From positions 806,001 to 870,000 of the forward strand of contig NZ_CP045920.1 in assembly GCF_009660225.1 (NCBI RefSeq): a DNA stretch of 64,000 nt, written 5' to 3'. Made by a program: the position numbers and the translations under genes. The notes beneath the pieces are model-generated. The model worked only from the letters and a program-made list of their open reading frames with translations. It did not search any database and had not been told where the DNA came from. This stretch comes from Pseudactinotalea sp. HY158. Its GTDB lineage: Bacteria; Actinomycetota; Actinomycetes; Actinomycetales; Beutenbergiaceae. Numbering within the stretch: position 1 is the first letter of the stretch; each line of letters begins with the position of its first letter. Shown here in pieces: positions 27,341 to 35,284 of the stretch.

Positions 27341-27397
27341 ATTCGTCCAACAGAATGGACGAATCTGTGCCCCACTATGCGTCCAAGCGTCTGGACG
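27341..27397 (-). promoter_or_regulatory. Transfer-operon promoter with two GTCCA-N6-TGGAC operators
   Basis: Copy 2 (27341-27364) is a 9-bp perfect dyad, ATTCGTCCA and TGGACGAAT with a 6-bp spacer. Copy 3 (27380-27397) has CGTCCA and TGGACG with a 6-bp spacer. Their centres are 36 bp apart. On the minus strand TTGGAC of copy 2 is followed after 17 bp by TTAGAA, a possible -35/-10 pair, which would put the operator over the -35. Both lie 56-112 bp upstream of the first transfer gene. Confidence 0.65.
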
Positions 27398-27487
27398 GTC
27401 AATGGCTTAGGCGTATTCCACAACAGCGACCGGAACAAGTCACCATCTGACAATTCACCGCAAGATGTGCAGCCGTTCTGGTGCTGC

Positions 27488-27670
27488 TCAGTACCGTCTC
27501 CGCCAGCGGACAAAGAGCCAGGCTCCGCCAATCACGACCATCCCGATGGCCAGAGGTACCCAGATTGAGCGCAGCACCTCCAGCGCCGCTACCAGCGCCA
27601 GCGACCCGAGCAGGATGAACAGGCAGGCAATGAAGAACTGGCGGCTGAGTCTGCTCAGGTCGCTGCTCAC
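27488..27670 (-). CDS. Small membrane protein
   Basis: 60 residues from GTG 27670, which overlaps the stop of the gene before it by 4 bp. Two hydrophobic segments are seen (FFIACLFILLGSLALVAAL and VPLAIGMVVIGGAWLFV) followed by a basic tail RWRRRY. Not recognised. The overlap, topology and positive-inside tail support a real gene. Confidence 0.55.
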   Translation of the reverse strand: MSSDLSRLSRQFFIACLFILLGSLALVAALEVLRSIWVPLAIGMVVIGGAWLFVRWRRRY

Positions 27671-28239
27671 GCCGAAACCGGGCCTGGCGCCGTGGCGGGT
27701 ACACGCCGGACCTCCTCCAGCAGGGCGGCGTGTAGCCCGAACCGCAGCGCGTCGAGCACGAAGTCCCACTGCCGCAGCGGAAACCGCCCGATCAGCCCCA
27801 TCAGCAGCAGCTGGCCAACCAGGTCGGCCTCGAACATCCGGTAGGCCATGCTGTCCGGCTCGAAGCCAGCAGCGACCAGCTCGTCCAGATGCCACAGCGC
27901 CAGCTCCATCTCATCCGGCAACTCAAACGACAACCCCCGCTGCACATGCGAGACGTCATGCCAAAACCGGAACCTCTGATTGACCACCGGCGACAGATAG
28001 ATCGAGTCCGCACAGAACAGCGAGGAGACCGGCAAAGCTGCACCCGTGTCCTGACTACGCTCAACCGCACCACGCAGCTGCTGATAGGTCGACGGAGCCG
28101 CCTCAACCGCCGCCATCCCGAACCCCAACTGCCGCTCAAGATCGCGAGCCCTCACATCGATGAAGTTGCCCAGCAGCAGCCGGGCCAACCCCACCTCCAC
28201 CGTGAACGCCTCCGCATTCACCGATTCATCCACCACCAC
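27667..28239 (-). CDS. Conserved-type hypothetical protein of actinobacterial integrative elements
   Basis: 190 residues from GTG 28239 (AAAGGAG 6 nt upstream; a TTG at 28266 is less likely). Distinctive segments are FWHDVSHVQRGLSFELPDE and AYRMFEADLVGQLLLMGLIG. The HDVSH and later acidic residues recall metal-binding helical proteins, but I cannot assign a fold. From memory, similar proteins occur on actinobacterial mobile elements; that is not checked. It is coupled to the downstream membrane protein by a 4-bp overlap. Confidence 0.6.
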   Translation of the reverse strand: MVVDESVNAEAFTVEVGLARLLLGNFIDVRARDLERQLGFGMAAVEAAPSTYQQLRGAVERSQDTGAALPVSSLFCADSIYLSPVVNQRFRFWHDVSHVQRGLSFELPDEMELALWHLDELVAAGFEPDSMAYRMFEADLVGQLLLMGLIGRFPLRQWDFVLDALRFGLHAALLEEVRRVPATAPGPVSA

Positions 28240-28288
28240 AGCCGTCTCCTTTCGCCAGGTCTGCAATTTGTGTCAGCGCGCCGTCGTC

Positions 28289-28498
28289 TCACGGTTCGAA
28301 TGGCCCGCGCCATGACTGGCCGGCCACCCGCTGCATCCGCAGCCGGGCCTGCCGGTGCAGCTCACCGATCTCGTCATCGGCCATGCCGCGCAAGGTCGCC
28401 AGCCGGAATTCGTGAAGTGCCTCGAGCAGCCGTGGGCCGTATCGCCACACCAGGGCGACCAGCCCGGTAAGTAGTACGCCGACCACGAAGCCGGTCAC
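28289..28498 (-). CDS. Small single-pass membrane protein
   Basis: 69 residues from GTG 28498, overlapping the upstream stop by 4 bp (GTGA). It has one N-terminal transmembrane helix (VVGVLLTGLVALVWRYG) and a charged cytoplasmic helix with GMADDEIGELHRQARLRM. Not recognised. Confidence 0.55.
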   Translation of the reverse strand: MTGFVVGVLLTGLVALVWRYGPRLLEALHEFRLATLRGMADDEIGELHRQARLRMQRVAGQSWRGPFEP

Positions 28499-28800
28499 AG
28501 CCCGAACCCCGATCCAAAGTTGCGCTGCACCCGAATCGCCTTGTCGACGAATCCGACTTCGATCCGGGCCAACACCGCATCCAGCACCGGATCACCATTG
28601 GCGAGCTGGCGGCGGTAGGCGTCCAGATCGACCGCGCGTTCCATGATCCGGCCCGCGATAGCCGCCTCGGCATCGACTTGCAGGCCAGTCAGGCGAGTTG
28701 CGTGCAGCACCCGACCGACCGCGCGGGCGTGCTCGCGCTCCGCTCGTGACGGCACCAGCGCCGGCCGCTGCTCGGCCCAACGCTGCAGTTCGTTCGACAT
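28495..28800 (-). CDS. Hypothetical helical protein
   Basis: 101 residues; AAAGGAG precedes the ATG at 28800. It begins MSNELQRWAEQRPALVPSRA and is predicted helical and charged throughout, with VDKAIRVQRNFGSGFGL at the end. It is the first gene of a four-gene minus-strand set (28800 down to 27488), coupled by 4-bp overlaps except for one 49-bp gap. No family recognised. Confidence 0.55.
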   Translation of the reverse strand: MSNELQRWAEQRPALVPSRAEREHARAVGRVLHATRLTGLQVDAEAAIAGRIMERAVDLDAYRRQLANGDPVLDAVLARIEVGFVDKAIRVQRNFGSGFGL

Positions 28801-28933
28801 CTGAGATCTCCTTTCGTCCTCCGCCTGGGTCTGCCCCAGCGCGGTGACACCAGGTTGGCGCGGGCTGCCCACTACGTCGTGACAGAAAAGTGCAACTCAC
28901 CCTTGAGAGCTTCGGGCAGGGCACGATGGATCG

Positions 28934-29779
28934 ATGGAAGGAACGCTGCTCGATGACACCGGTGACCCGGTCGCGCTCCGCCGCGAGGTGCACCGTGAAC
29001 TTGTCGCACTTCGCGGCGCCCACGGCCGCCTGACAGTCCAGAAGTTCAACCAGTACCCGGTACTACGCCGAATCTGCGGCGGCGGGGACCTGCTCGACGC
29101 CTTCCTGATGTTCGAACGTGAACTACGGCGCTACCAGACATCCGCCGGGCGCGACGAGGCGGCCGCAGCCATCTCGATCGTGGCCCCCGCCGAGACAGTG
29201 CTCGACCGCCTGGAGTACGCCGTCTCAGCACTGCCCCAGGACGGTGAATTGCGCGACCAGCGCACCGCTAGGCGCTGGAGCGACGCCGGACTTAGAACGA
29301 TGGCCGATGAACTGACCTACATGGCCGAGGTACAAGGACGGCTCGGCCAAGAGTTGATCAACATCGAGGTCGGCGGCACAGACAGGGCTCTCATCCTCAC
29401 CATCGAGCAATTGACCACGACCGGTCTACCATCCAAGGCGCCGCTCGTCCGCGTGTGGCACTACGACGACCGGGACGAACCAACTGAGAGAGAAGCAAAG
29501 GTCGACCTCGAGGTGCTCGAGACCCTCATCGTCAGTACCGACACGCACACGATGCGGCGCTACCACCTAGAGATCGAGATCCCAAAGAGTGAACATACAG
29601 GACGCTCCCAAGACGAACCCCGCCTGCTCGGCCTCTCAATGGAAGGGCGAGACGCCCCGATGCGAAGCATCAGCTACGCAGCACGCACTCCGATGAACTG
29701 GCCCTACCAGACGCGACTCACCACCTACCGGACGATTGTGCTGATCGAGGTCATAGCGCCAACCGATCACATCACGTGA
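28934..29779 (+). CDS. Hypothetical protein, divergent from the small-gene operon
   Basis: 281 residues, not recognised. The N-terminal third is helical (REVHRELVALRGAHGRLTVQ), and the middle contains RTMADELTYMAEVQGRLGQ. The C-terminal part is beta-rich with charged turns. The 133-bp divergent gap upstream should hold its promoter. It marks the change from the high-G+C transfer genes to the more AT-rich cargo. Start is the first ATG of the frame; the ribosome site is weak. Confidence 0.55.
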   Translation: MEGTLLDDTGDPVALRREVHRELVALRGAHGRLTVQKFNQYPVLRRICGGGDLLDAFLMFERELRRYQTSAGRDEAAAAISIVAPAETVLDRLEYAVSALPQDGELRDQRTARRWSDAGLRTMADELTYMAEVQGRLGQELINIEVGGTDRALILTIEQLTTTGLPSKAPLVRVWHYDDRDEPTEREAKVDLEVLETLIVSTDTHTMRRYHLEIEIPKSEHTGRSQDEPRLLGLSMEGRDAPMRSISYAARTPMNWPYQTRLTTYRTIVLIEVIAPTDHIT

Positions 29780-29942
29780 GATGGCTTCGGGCCCAAGTCC
29801 ATCCGCCTCGATCCGAGGGCATCAAGACGCGAACGACAGGCCAATGACACCCAAGCCGCGCCGCGAACTCCAAAGTACAAGCAGGAAAACAGCAGCACTC
29901 AATTGGGCCTCACGCGCACCCCCGATGCCCTACACTCGCTGC

Positions 29943-30395
29943 ATGGCGAGCAGAGCCGCTCGGTACTACGAGCACAGCACCCAGCTTGCGTCTGCCTACG
30001 ATGAGCCTGTTCCCAGCCACTGGCAGCGCCGCTTCGACCTGCGCGAGGAAACATTGCTCGACTACGACTACACCACGGCTCATCCCTACTGGCCCGACCT
30101 GCCGGGCTGGTCCGGGCGGTGGACTGCCCAATACCTCAGCCTTACCTACGAAGACGTGAATCAGCACAGCGTGCTGTTGGGGCAACGGAATCGCGGCGAG
30201 AGCACGATATGGAGGCGGCCAACGCCACTCTACCCACTTCAACGATATCCGGGCCGGCTTCGCGTATCGGTGAGGTCGTCCAGCACGACCAGGGTAATAG
30301 AAGCATGTCTGACATCTCTCAATGTGGCTCACCTGCCAGCGAATTGGCACCGCCTAGCACACGATGAAGCCAAGAATGGTCAGCATCAGAAATGA
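29943..30395 (+). CDS. Hypothetical protein at the head of the cargo cassette
   Basis: About 150 residues, not recognised. Aromatic- and arginine-rich, with YYEHSTQLASAYDEP, WPDLPGWSGRWTAQYLSL and a basic middle. Several in-frame ATGs exist upstream (29781, 29844, 29925), so the start is a guess. Its stop overlaps the next start by 4 bp (ATGA), the first of a chain of overlaps in this cassette. Confidence 0.45.
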   Translation: MASRAARYYEHSTQLASAYDEPVPSHWQRRFDLREETLLDYDYTTAHPYWPDLPGWSGRWTAQYLSLTYEDVNQHSVLLGQRNRGESTIWRRPTPLYPLQRYPGRLRVSVRSSSTTRVIEACLTSLNVAHLPANWHRLAHDEAKNGQHQK

Positions 30396-31195
30396 ACGCT
30401 CTACCTCACGATTCCCCAATCACCAATCTTCGGGCCTTCCAAGCCTGGGCGGGCACTGAACAGATAATGGGGCATATGCAAACAAAAATGCTCAGAACCT
30501 CAGTGCTAGCACTTCAAAGCCATTATGACGACCTTTCCCTGTCCGCGTCGGGAATGATTTCCGCCGTTGCTGGCAACATGACTTTAGTCACCACACACTC
30601 GGCTTCTCATCAAACAAGAGAACGCCGGACGGAGGATGCCATATTAGATACTATGCTAAGTGTCAGTCGGTACGACCTTGATCTTCCTGAGCGATCTGGA
30701 CGCCCTGAACGATGGCCGGATATTCCAACGCCTGCCCGAAGCATTATCCTTGGGCCAGCAGCAGTTGGCCGCAGCATTGATCACCTCGCCACATCAGAGC
30801 TCGCCGAAATTATGGGTGCCGACATCTTTTGGGAAGATGTCGCATTTTGGGGAATATACGGGATGTCGACCGACGATCGGCTCGACTTCACCATGCGAAG
30901 GCGAGAGTGGCTCTCGAATAAACGCATAGTCCACGTCGCAATTGATGCAACCGTTGAGCATAAGCGCGCCATTCTTCATGCATACAAGAGCCAAAGCGTC
31001 GACGTATGGCGTCCCCTTAGATATGCATGGACCTGTGCCCGAGAAGCGCATTTGAAGGCGAGCTTTGCAGAGCGACTGTTCGTGACCGAGAGAGGGCGCA
31101 GCATTCTGATTGAAACAGGTTTCGATTTGAGCCCGGGCCCCACTATAGCATACGGTCAGACTACGCTTTCAAGCGAATGGTGCAAGGTTAGATGA
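30392..31195 (+). CDS. Hypothetical protein, cargo cassette
   Basis: 267 residues, not recognised. No membrane segment or signal peptide. Segments worth noting are IILGPAAVGRSIDHLATSEL, DIFWEDVAFWGIYGM and IVHVAIDATVEHKRAILH. Base composition is clearly more AT-rich than the flanking chromosome. Overlaps of 4 bp at both ends couple it to the preceding ORF and to the GT4 glycosyltransferase. Confidence 0.6.
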   Translation: MNALPHDSPITNLRAFQAWAGTEQIMGHMQTKMLRTSVLALQSHYDDLSLSASGMISAVAGNMTLVTTHSASHQTRERRTEDAILDTMLSVSRYDLDLPERSGRPERWPDIPTPARSIILGPAAVGRSIDHLATSELAEIMGADIFWEDVAFWGIYGMSTDDRLDFTMRRREWLSNKRIVHVAIDATVEHKRAILHAYKSQSVDVWRPLRYAWTCAREAHLKASFAERLFVTERGRSILIETGFDLSPGPTIAYGQTTLSSEWCKVR

Positions 31196-32241
31196 TTACA
31201 TTCTGCTGGCGCAGGTACCCACCACCTGGACTACTCGGCGGCGCAGAGCGCACCGAAGCAAACATAGCACAGTTCATTGCAGCGCAAGGCCTAGCAGTGC
31301 AATTCATTGGCTCCTATGAGCTGCCGTGGATTACTGAGCGTCAGAGTTCTTTTACGTTTTCAGACGCATTGCAGTGGTCAGACGTATCCACCAATTGTAG
31401 AGACGGACGGCTCGAATACAATTGGAAGGGGGTGAACTGCATAGCAGTTCCACAATCGGATATACTGGACGTCTTCGACCGTAGCATTTCTCATGGAGAT
31501 ATCGTATGGACATCCCAGGAGGGGTGTCCCGAGATCGCATACGCTGCACATCGTAAGCGCGCCTCTGTCGCGACCTACATTCATTCCGTGTCGCCAACAG
31601 GGCTCCTATCGGGCAATTTGAATGCCAAATGGCTTTATGCCCCATCTCGCTTTGTTCAATCACGGTTGCGGAATGATGTCTCGTCAATTCTCTTCCGACC
31701 GCCGATCGATCGAGTTGCCACAAATCCCTCACCGCTCGCCGAGCGGAAAGGCGTCCTGTTTGTCAATCCGATCGCGCAAAAGGGACTAGCCACTGCCTTA
31801 GCAGTAGCTGACGTGCTCTCAGATATTCCCTTCACCTTCGTCGAGGGGTGGTGGCATGTTCGTGATAACGAAAGGCGCTACCCAGACAATGTCACTTATG
31901 TGACACAAATGCCGTCACTTGACATGATGTACGACGCCGCACGCCTAGTCATCGTGCCATCGGTAGTAGAGGATGCGTCACCGCGCGTGATTCCCGAAGC
32001 GATCTCCCGAGGTTGCGTTGCAATTGGTGCTCCCGTTGGTGGTATTCCTGAGTACATCCGTCAATCTGAGATCCCGAGTAGCCTCAGAGAATGGTCGGAA
32101 AGGACTTCGACACTTAGTTCCTCTGATAGCGAATGGCTGCTAGTTAACGTTGAGCAGCGAGCGGACAACCTTGAAATGCTTACGAGACCTTACGAGCCCT
32201 TAAGCACGTCGGGGCTTCTAGACGCGATCGGTCGTGGATAA
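31192..32241 (+). CDS. GT4-like glycosyltransferase
   Basis: A 349-residue GT-B fold enzyme. Seen: an N-terminal FCWRRYPPPGLLGGAERTE with the acceptor-side glycine loop, LLSGNLNAKWLYAPSRFVQ at the domain junction, and a C-terminal donor-binding region VEDASPRVIPEAISRGCVA followed by GAPVGGIPEYI, the E-x7-E type motif of GT4. No membrane segment, so it is probably cytoplasmic and soluble. The acceptor and sugar are unknown. It overlaps the upstream gene by 4 bp and the downstream gene by 8 bp. Confidence 0.8.
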   Translation: MITFCWRRYPPPGLLGGAERTEANIAQFIAAQGLAVQFIGSYELPWITERQSSFTFSDALQWSDVSTNCRDGRLEYNWKGVNCIAVPQSDILDVFDRSISHGDIVWTSQEGCPEIAYAAHRKRASVATYIHSVSPTGLLSGNLNAKWLYAPSRFVQSRLRNDVSSILFRPPIDRVATNPSPLAERKGVLFVNPIAQKGLATALAVADVLSDIPFTFVEGWWHVRDNERRYPDNVTYVTQMPSLDMMYDAARLVIVPSVVEDASPRVIPEAISRGCVAIGAPVGGIPEYIRQSEIPSSLREWSERTSTLSSSDSEWLLVNVEQRADNLEMLTRPYEPLSTSGLLDAIGRG

Positions 32242-32839
32242 CTTGAAGCAGATCGTAGTCGCGCTTGAAGGAAGCCCCCTTGCAGGTAAGACGACTCTCT
32301 CGGCACGCCTACTGAATAGCAGGCCCGGGATACTATATTTTCCCGACTATGTCGAGATGCTGCAATGGCACGATATCCCACCATTCGATACGGGCAGCAG
32401 CAGGGCTCAAGCCGCAGCAGCTAGCCGTTTCCTCGAGGCGGAATCTTCACGCGTGGCCACGGTCAAATTGACTGCGACTAGGCATGTTCTCCTTGACCGA
32501 TCAGTCGATACCCTTTTGTCACACGCCTATGCACTCGACCGACTTTACAATTATGGATGTTTTAGAACGGTTGCTGAGCTGGTCGATGCCTCAACTCACC
32601 TTATTCCAAACTATACAATATTCTTAGAGGGCTCCCGAAATCTCCTATTTTCTCGCTGGAGGCTCCGTGGTGATGATATCACCTGCTTGCCCTTCATATC
32701 CGAGGGTTACCTCGAGGCAATATCAGAGTACTTTGACTCGGATCATGTGCGCGCGAGATCCGTGATCCGTTTGGAGTCCTCTGCCGTTTGTGATATCATT
32801 CCGGATGAAGTAACGGAGGTGCTAGATGGTCAAGACTAG
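32234..32839 (+). CDS. P-loop kinase, thymidylate/deoxynucleoside-kinase-like
   Basis: 201 residues from GTG 32234. Walker A is GSPLAGKTT (13-21). DYVEML (about 37) resembles the substrate-binding acidic region, HVLLDRSVDTLLSHAY carries the DRS motif of TMP/deoxynucleoside kinases, and LFSRWRLRGDD may be the lid arginines. These features suit phosphorylation of a nucleoside, nucleotide or other small molecule; the substrate is unknown. It overlaps both neighbours (8 and 14 nt), which indicates co-translation with the GT4 and HAD genes. Confidence 0.7.
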   Translation: MDNLKQIVVALEGSPLAGKTTLSARLLNSRPGILYFPDYVEMLQWHDIPPFDTGSSRAQAAAASRFLEAESSRVATVKLTATRHVLLDRSVDTLLSHAYALDRLYNYGCFRTVAELVDASTHLIPNYTIFLEGSRNLLFSRWRLRGDDITCLPFISEGYLEAISEYFDSDHVRARSVIRLESSAVCDIIPDEVTEVLDGQD

Positions 32840-33509
32840 TGCGAGTCGCGCTCGGTCATTTCAGCCAATATTATCGGATCGTGTCGTGTTCGTTGATTGG
32901 CATGGCGTCCTTTCCCCCGATCCGTTCTGGTTCTCTATACTAGAGAATGAACGACACCCATATCGTAGCGCAGTCCTGTCGATTCGCTCTCGCATATTCG
33001 CGGATCATCGACTGCTGGAAAGCTGGATGCGGGGTGACATCTCTTCTGCCGAAGTCGTCCGACCCGAACGCTTAGAAGAATTTCTTGACCGCCGCGCCAA
33101 GTCCGACTACCTCGTACGGAGACTTGCCGAAGACTGCCGGAAGTTTAGGCTGGACGGCGGACTCATGAGCTACCTGTCGTCAGTGCGCAACTCTGCCGAA
33201 CTTGTTATCGCAACAGACAATATGGACGTAGCTGCGACTTCGATATGGTTTCGCAAAGATATTTCTGAAATGTTTTCTGATTTAATTTCGTCGTCGGATG
33301 TTGGCGTGCTCAAGGGTGAGTCGCCAACCGAATTCTTTGGTCCTTGGCTTTATGCTCACGGCTTAGACTTTACCAGCGCCGCACTAATTGACGACAACGC
33401 CGCGAACTGTGCCGCTTTCGAAAGCGCAGGTGGCGTTTCTATTCACTGGACAGGAGGGGTATCGCAACTGGAAACGCTGCAGAGATGGTTCGGTGGCGAC
33501 GATCGTTAG
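32826..33509 (+). CDS. HAD-superfamily protein with a DxH nucleophile motif
   Basis: 227 residues. Motif I reads VFVDWHGVLS with D24 as nucleophile but H26 where phosphatases have the acid/base Asp. Motif II is VIATDN, motif III lysine is in GVLKGES, and motif IV is ALIDDNAANC. All catalytic positions except the second Asp are kept. It could be a hydrolase with altered chemistry, a phosphotransferase or a binding protein. The gene starts inside the kinase gene (14-nt overlap) and ends 31 bp before the GT2 gene. Confidence 0.75.
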   Translation: MVKTSASRARSFQPILSDRVVFVDWHGVLSPDPFWFSILENERHPYRSAVLSIRSRIFADHRLLESWMRGDISSAEVVRPERLEEFLDRRAKSDYLVRRLAEDCRKFRLDGGLMSYLSSVRNSAELVIATDNMDVAATSIWFRKDISEMFSDLISSSDVGVLKGESPTEFFGPWLYAHGLDFTSAALIDDNAANCAAFESAGGVSIHWTGGVSQLETLQRWFGGDDR

Positions 33510-33540
33510 ACGGTCTATAACTGAGGTGTCCGATTTTAAC

Positions 33541-34263
33541 ATGAGTACCCTTACAATAATTATCCCTGCTTACAATGAGCAAGCCCATCTTCCTCTTACC
33601 CTCGCAGCCATACGGCGCAGTATCTCTCTGGCGGGCATCTCAACGACCGTCATTGTAGTCGATAGTTCCAGTACGGACAGGACCTCTGAAGTTGCTACTG
33701 CTAGCGGTGCCGATGTAGTGTTGGAAGACTCGGGTGGGACCATCGCCGGCGCAAGGAATATCGGTGGTAGATATGGGGACTCTGACTATTTGCTTTTTCT
33801 TGATGCCGACGTGATCATCGCAGAATGGAGCCTTACGAGCGTATCGTCGCTAATAGACGACTGTGTGCTCGGAGTCTGTGGTCTCCGTGCAATCTATCTC
33901 CCTCGCAAGTTGAGTTCATGGATACTTTGCTCCATATACGATTGGCACCGAAGCCGGGGAGGTCCGGCGCAGGGGGTCGCGCAACTTGTCCGCCGGTCGG
34001 TGTTTGAGGCTGTCGGTGGATACGATGAGTCGCTGATGATGTCTGAGGATGCCGACTTTTTTATTCGCGCGGAGGCATACGCAAAGGACATAGGGCTCCT
34101 TACACCCGGAATCGTGAACGAGGCGATCGTGTGGCCCTCAACCAGGCGATATGATAAGTGGTCAGCGGGCAGAATGCTTCTATATCAAAATCCGCTGTCG
34201 GTGAGAATTGCGCGTCGCAGTCGACATATTTGGAGGGGATGGCGGACGCATACCGTTCGCTAG
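33541..34263 (+). CDS. GT2-family glycosyltransferase
   Basis: A 240-residue GT-A enzyme. Seen: LTIIIPAYNEQAHLPLTL at the N-terminus, IVVDSSSTDRT, the metal-binding YLLFLDADV (DxD), GGYDESLMMSEDADFFIRA with the ED catalytic-base region, and a basic C-terminus. ATG 33541 directly precedes the conserved first strand; the frame is open upstream but this lies within the HAD gene. No transmembrane helices are evident. It is the last gene of the cassette, facing a convergent membrane-protein gene. Confidence 0.88.
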   Translation: MSTLTIIIPAYNEQAHLPLTLAAIRRSISLAGISTTVIVVDSSSTDRTSEVATASGADVVLEDSGGTIAGARNIGGRYGDSDYLLFLDADVIIAEWSLTSVSSLIDDCVLGVCGLRAIYLPRKLSSWILCSIYDWHRSRGGPAQGVAQLVRRSVFEAVGGYDESLMMSEDADFFIRAEAYAKDIGLLTPGIVNEAIVWPSTRRYDKWSAGRMLLYQNPLSVRIARRSRHIWRGWRTHTVR

Positions 34264-34301
34264 GGGCTGCAGAGGCGGAGCTAGTGCACCTTGAGTATTT
34301 G

Positions 34302-34724
34302 CTAGGAGATCTCGGCGCGGAGTGTCATGAGGTATCGAATGGCATCGTCCATGATGCTGTCGGCCATCGCGATGGACTCGATGGGGTCGTCCTGCTCACT
34401 GACTTGACGAATCTGATGGACGAAGTTGTTGAGATGTTCCGATGTGTCTTCGCGGCCGAGTAGGATGCCGACGACCGCAATACACTCTTGACATTCGAGC
34501 CTGGCTGTGCGGGCAGCTAGGCTCCTGGCGTCGTCCCGCTGATGCGTGCGTGCCAGTTCGGCGCGACGGTACCGCGCGAGTGCTCGTATGGTGGCCACAA
34601 GGCTCTCGACTAAGCGGTCTGCTGCGCTGCGTCGAAACTCCAGGCGTGAAGACTGCCTATTGAGTACGTAACTGCTGATGATGGCTAATGCGGCACCTAG
34701 GGCAACTGCGAATGCTGCTTCCAT
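34302..34724 (-). CDS. Membrane-anchored hypothetical protein
   Basis: 140 residues with an N-terminal hydrophobic helix (AAFAVALGAALAIISSYVL) followed by a long charged helical region and an acidic C-terminus. Not recognised. The organisation (single anchor plus cytoplasmic helical domain) is like that of the unrelated gene at 38343. It converges with the GT2 gene. Confidence 0.55.
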   Translation of the reverse strand: MEAAFAVALGAALAIISSYVLNRQSSRLEFRRSAADRLVESLVATIRALARYRRAELARTHQRDDARSLAARTARLECQECIAVVGILLGREDTSEHLNNFVHQIRQVSEQDDPIESIAMADSIMDDAIRYLMTLRAEIS

Positions 34725-35083
34725 GATATTTGAGCCTCCACGAGCTGCTGACGCACCGGATGCGGGACCATATTAGCAGCTCTTTGCAGTGGAGCATGTA
34801 GAGGTTGTAGGCGAGCCGTTTGGTGGGTAGAGCTCGAGGTCCTCCGATGATGGTAGTTCTGACGCTACCCTCGATTGCCCTGACCCGAGTACATTCGCTC
34901 AGCTAGATGACCTCGGTCGGGATGTTGTCGGCCAGCGGCTCGAGCCCGGTCGGGCGGTGTTTACCTGCCGTATCGCGACGTGCCACTCGATTGCGCCCGA
35001 CCCCGCTGGAAGACATGGTGAAGCCGTACCGGCGCACCGGCGCTTCCAACATCTCGCTGAGAAGAAAGTAGTATGGTCTAGGT
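34725..35083. other. Intergenic stretch without a supported gene
   Basis: About 360 bp. On the minus strand a frame ends GLEPLADNIPTEVI at 34901, which may be the tail of a lost gene, but no start or family can be supported. No tRNA, IS end or clear operator seen. Confidence 0.4.
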
Positions 35084-35284
35084 ATGGCATTGACACCTTA
35101 GCAGCGCTTCACCATCAAGCGCGGGTTACTGGACGCGATCGATAGCGACAGCCTGCGGTGGTCATCCCGCGAGATCAACCTGCTACTCAGGGAGTACGGC
35201 TGCCCACAACTCTCTGGCGACTTCAACGATTACCGTGAGCTTGGGGATGCTATCGCCGATCTTAACGACACGGCCCTCACTTCC
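35084..35284 (+). other. Apparent 5' extension of the TIR gene, closed by an in-frame TAG
   Basis: ATG 35084 reads MALTP and then TAG (35099-35101). The same frame continues without interruption (QRFTIKRGLLDAIDSDS, then REINLLLREYGCPQLS) into the TIR ORF. The 66-codon stretch looks like protein, so the original gene probably began here and a single C-to-T change (CAG to TAG) truncated it. No other common start codon occurs before ATG 35285. Confidence 0.6.

Noticed and set aside
27399-27704. Minus-strand frame over the transfer promoter region
   Set aside because: Overlaps the operators and another small gene, no ribosome site or coding-like composition.
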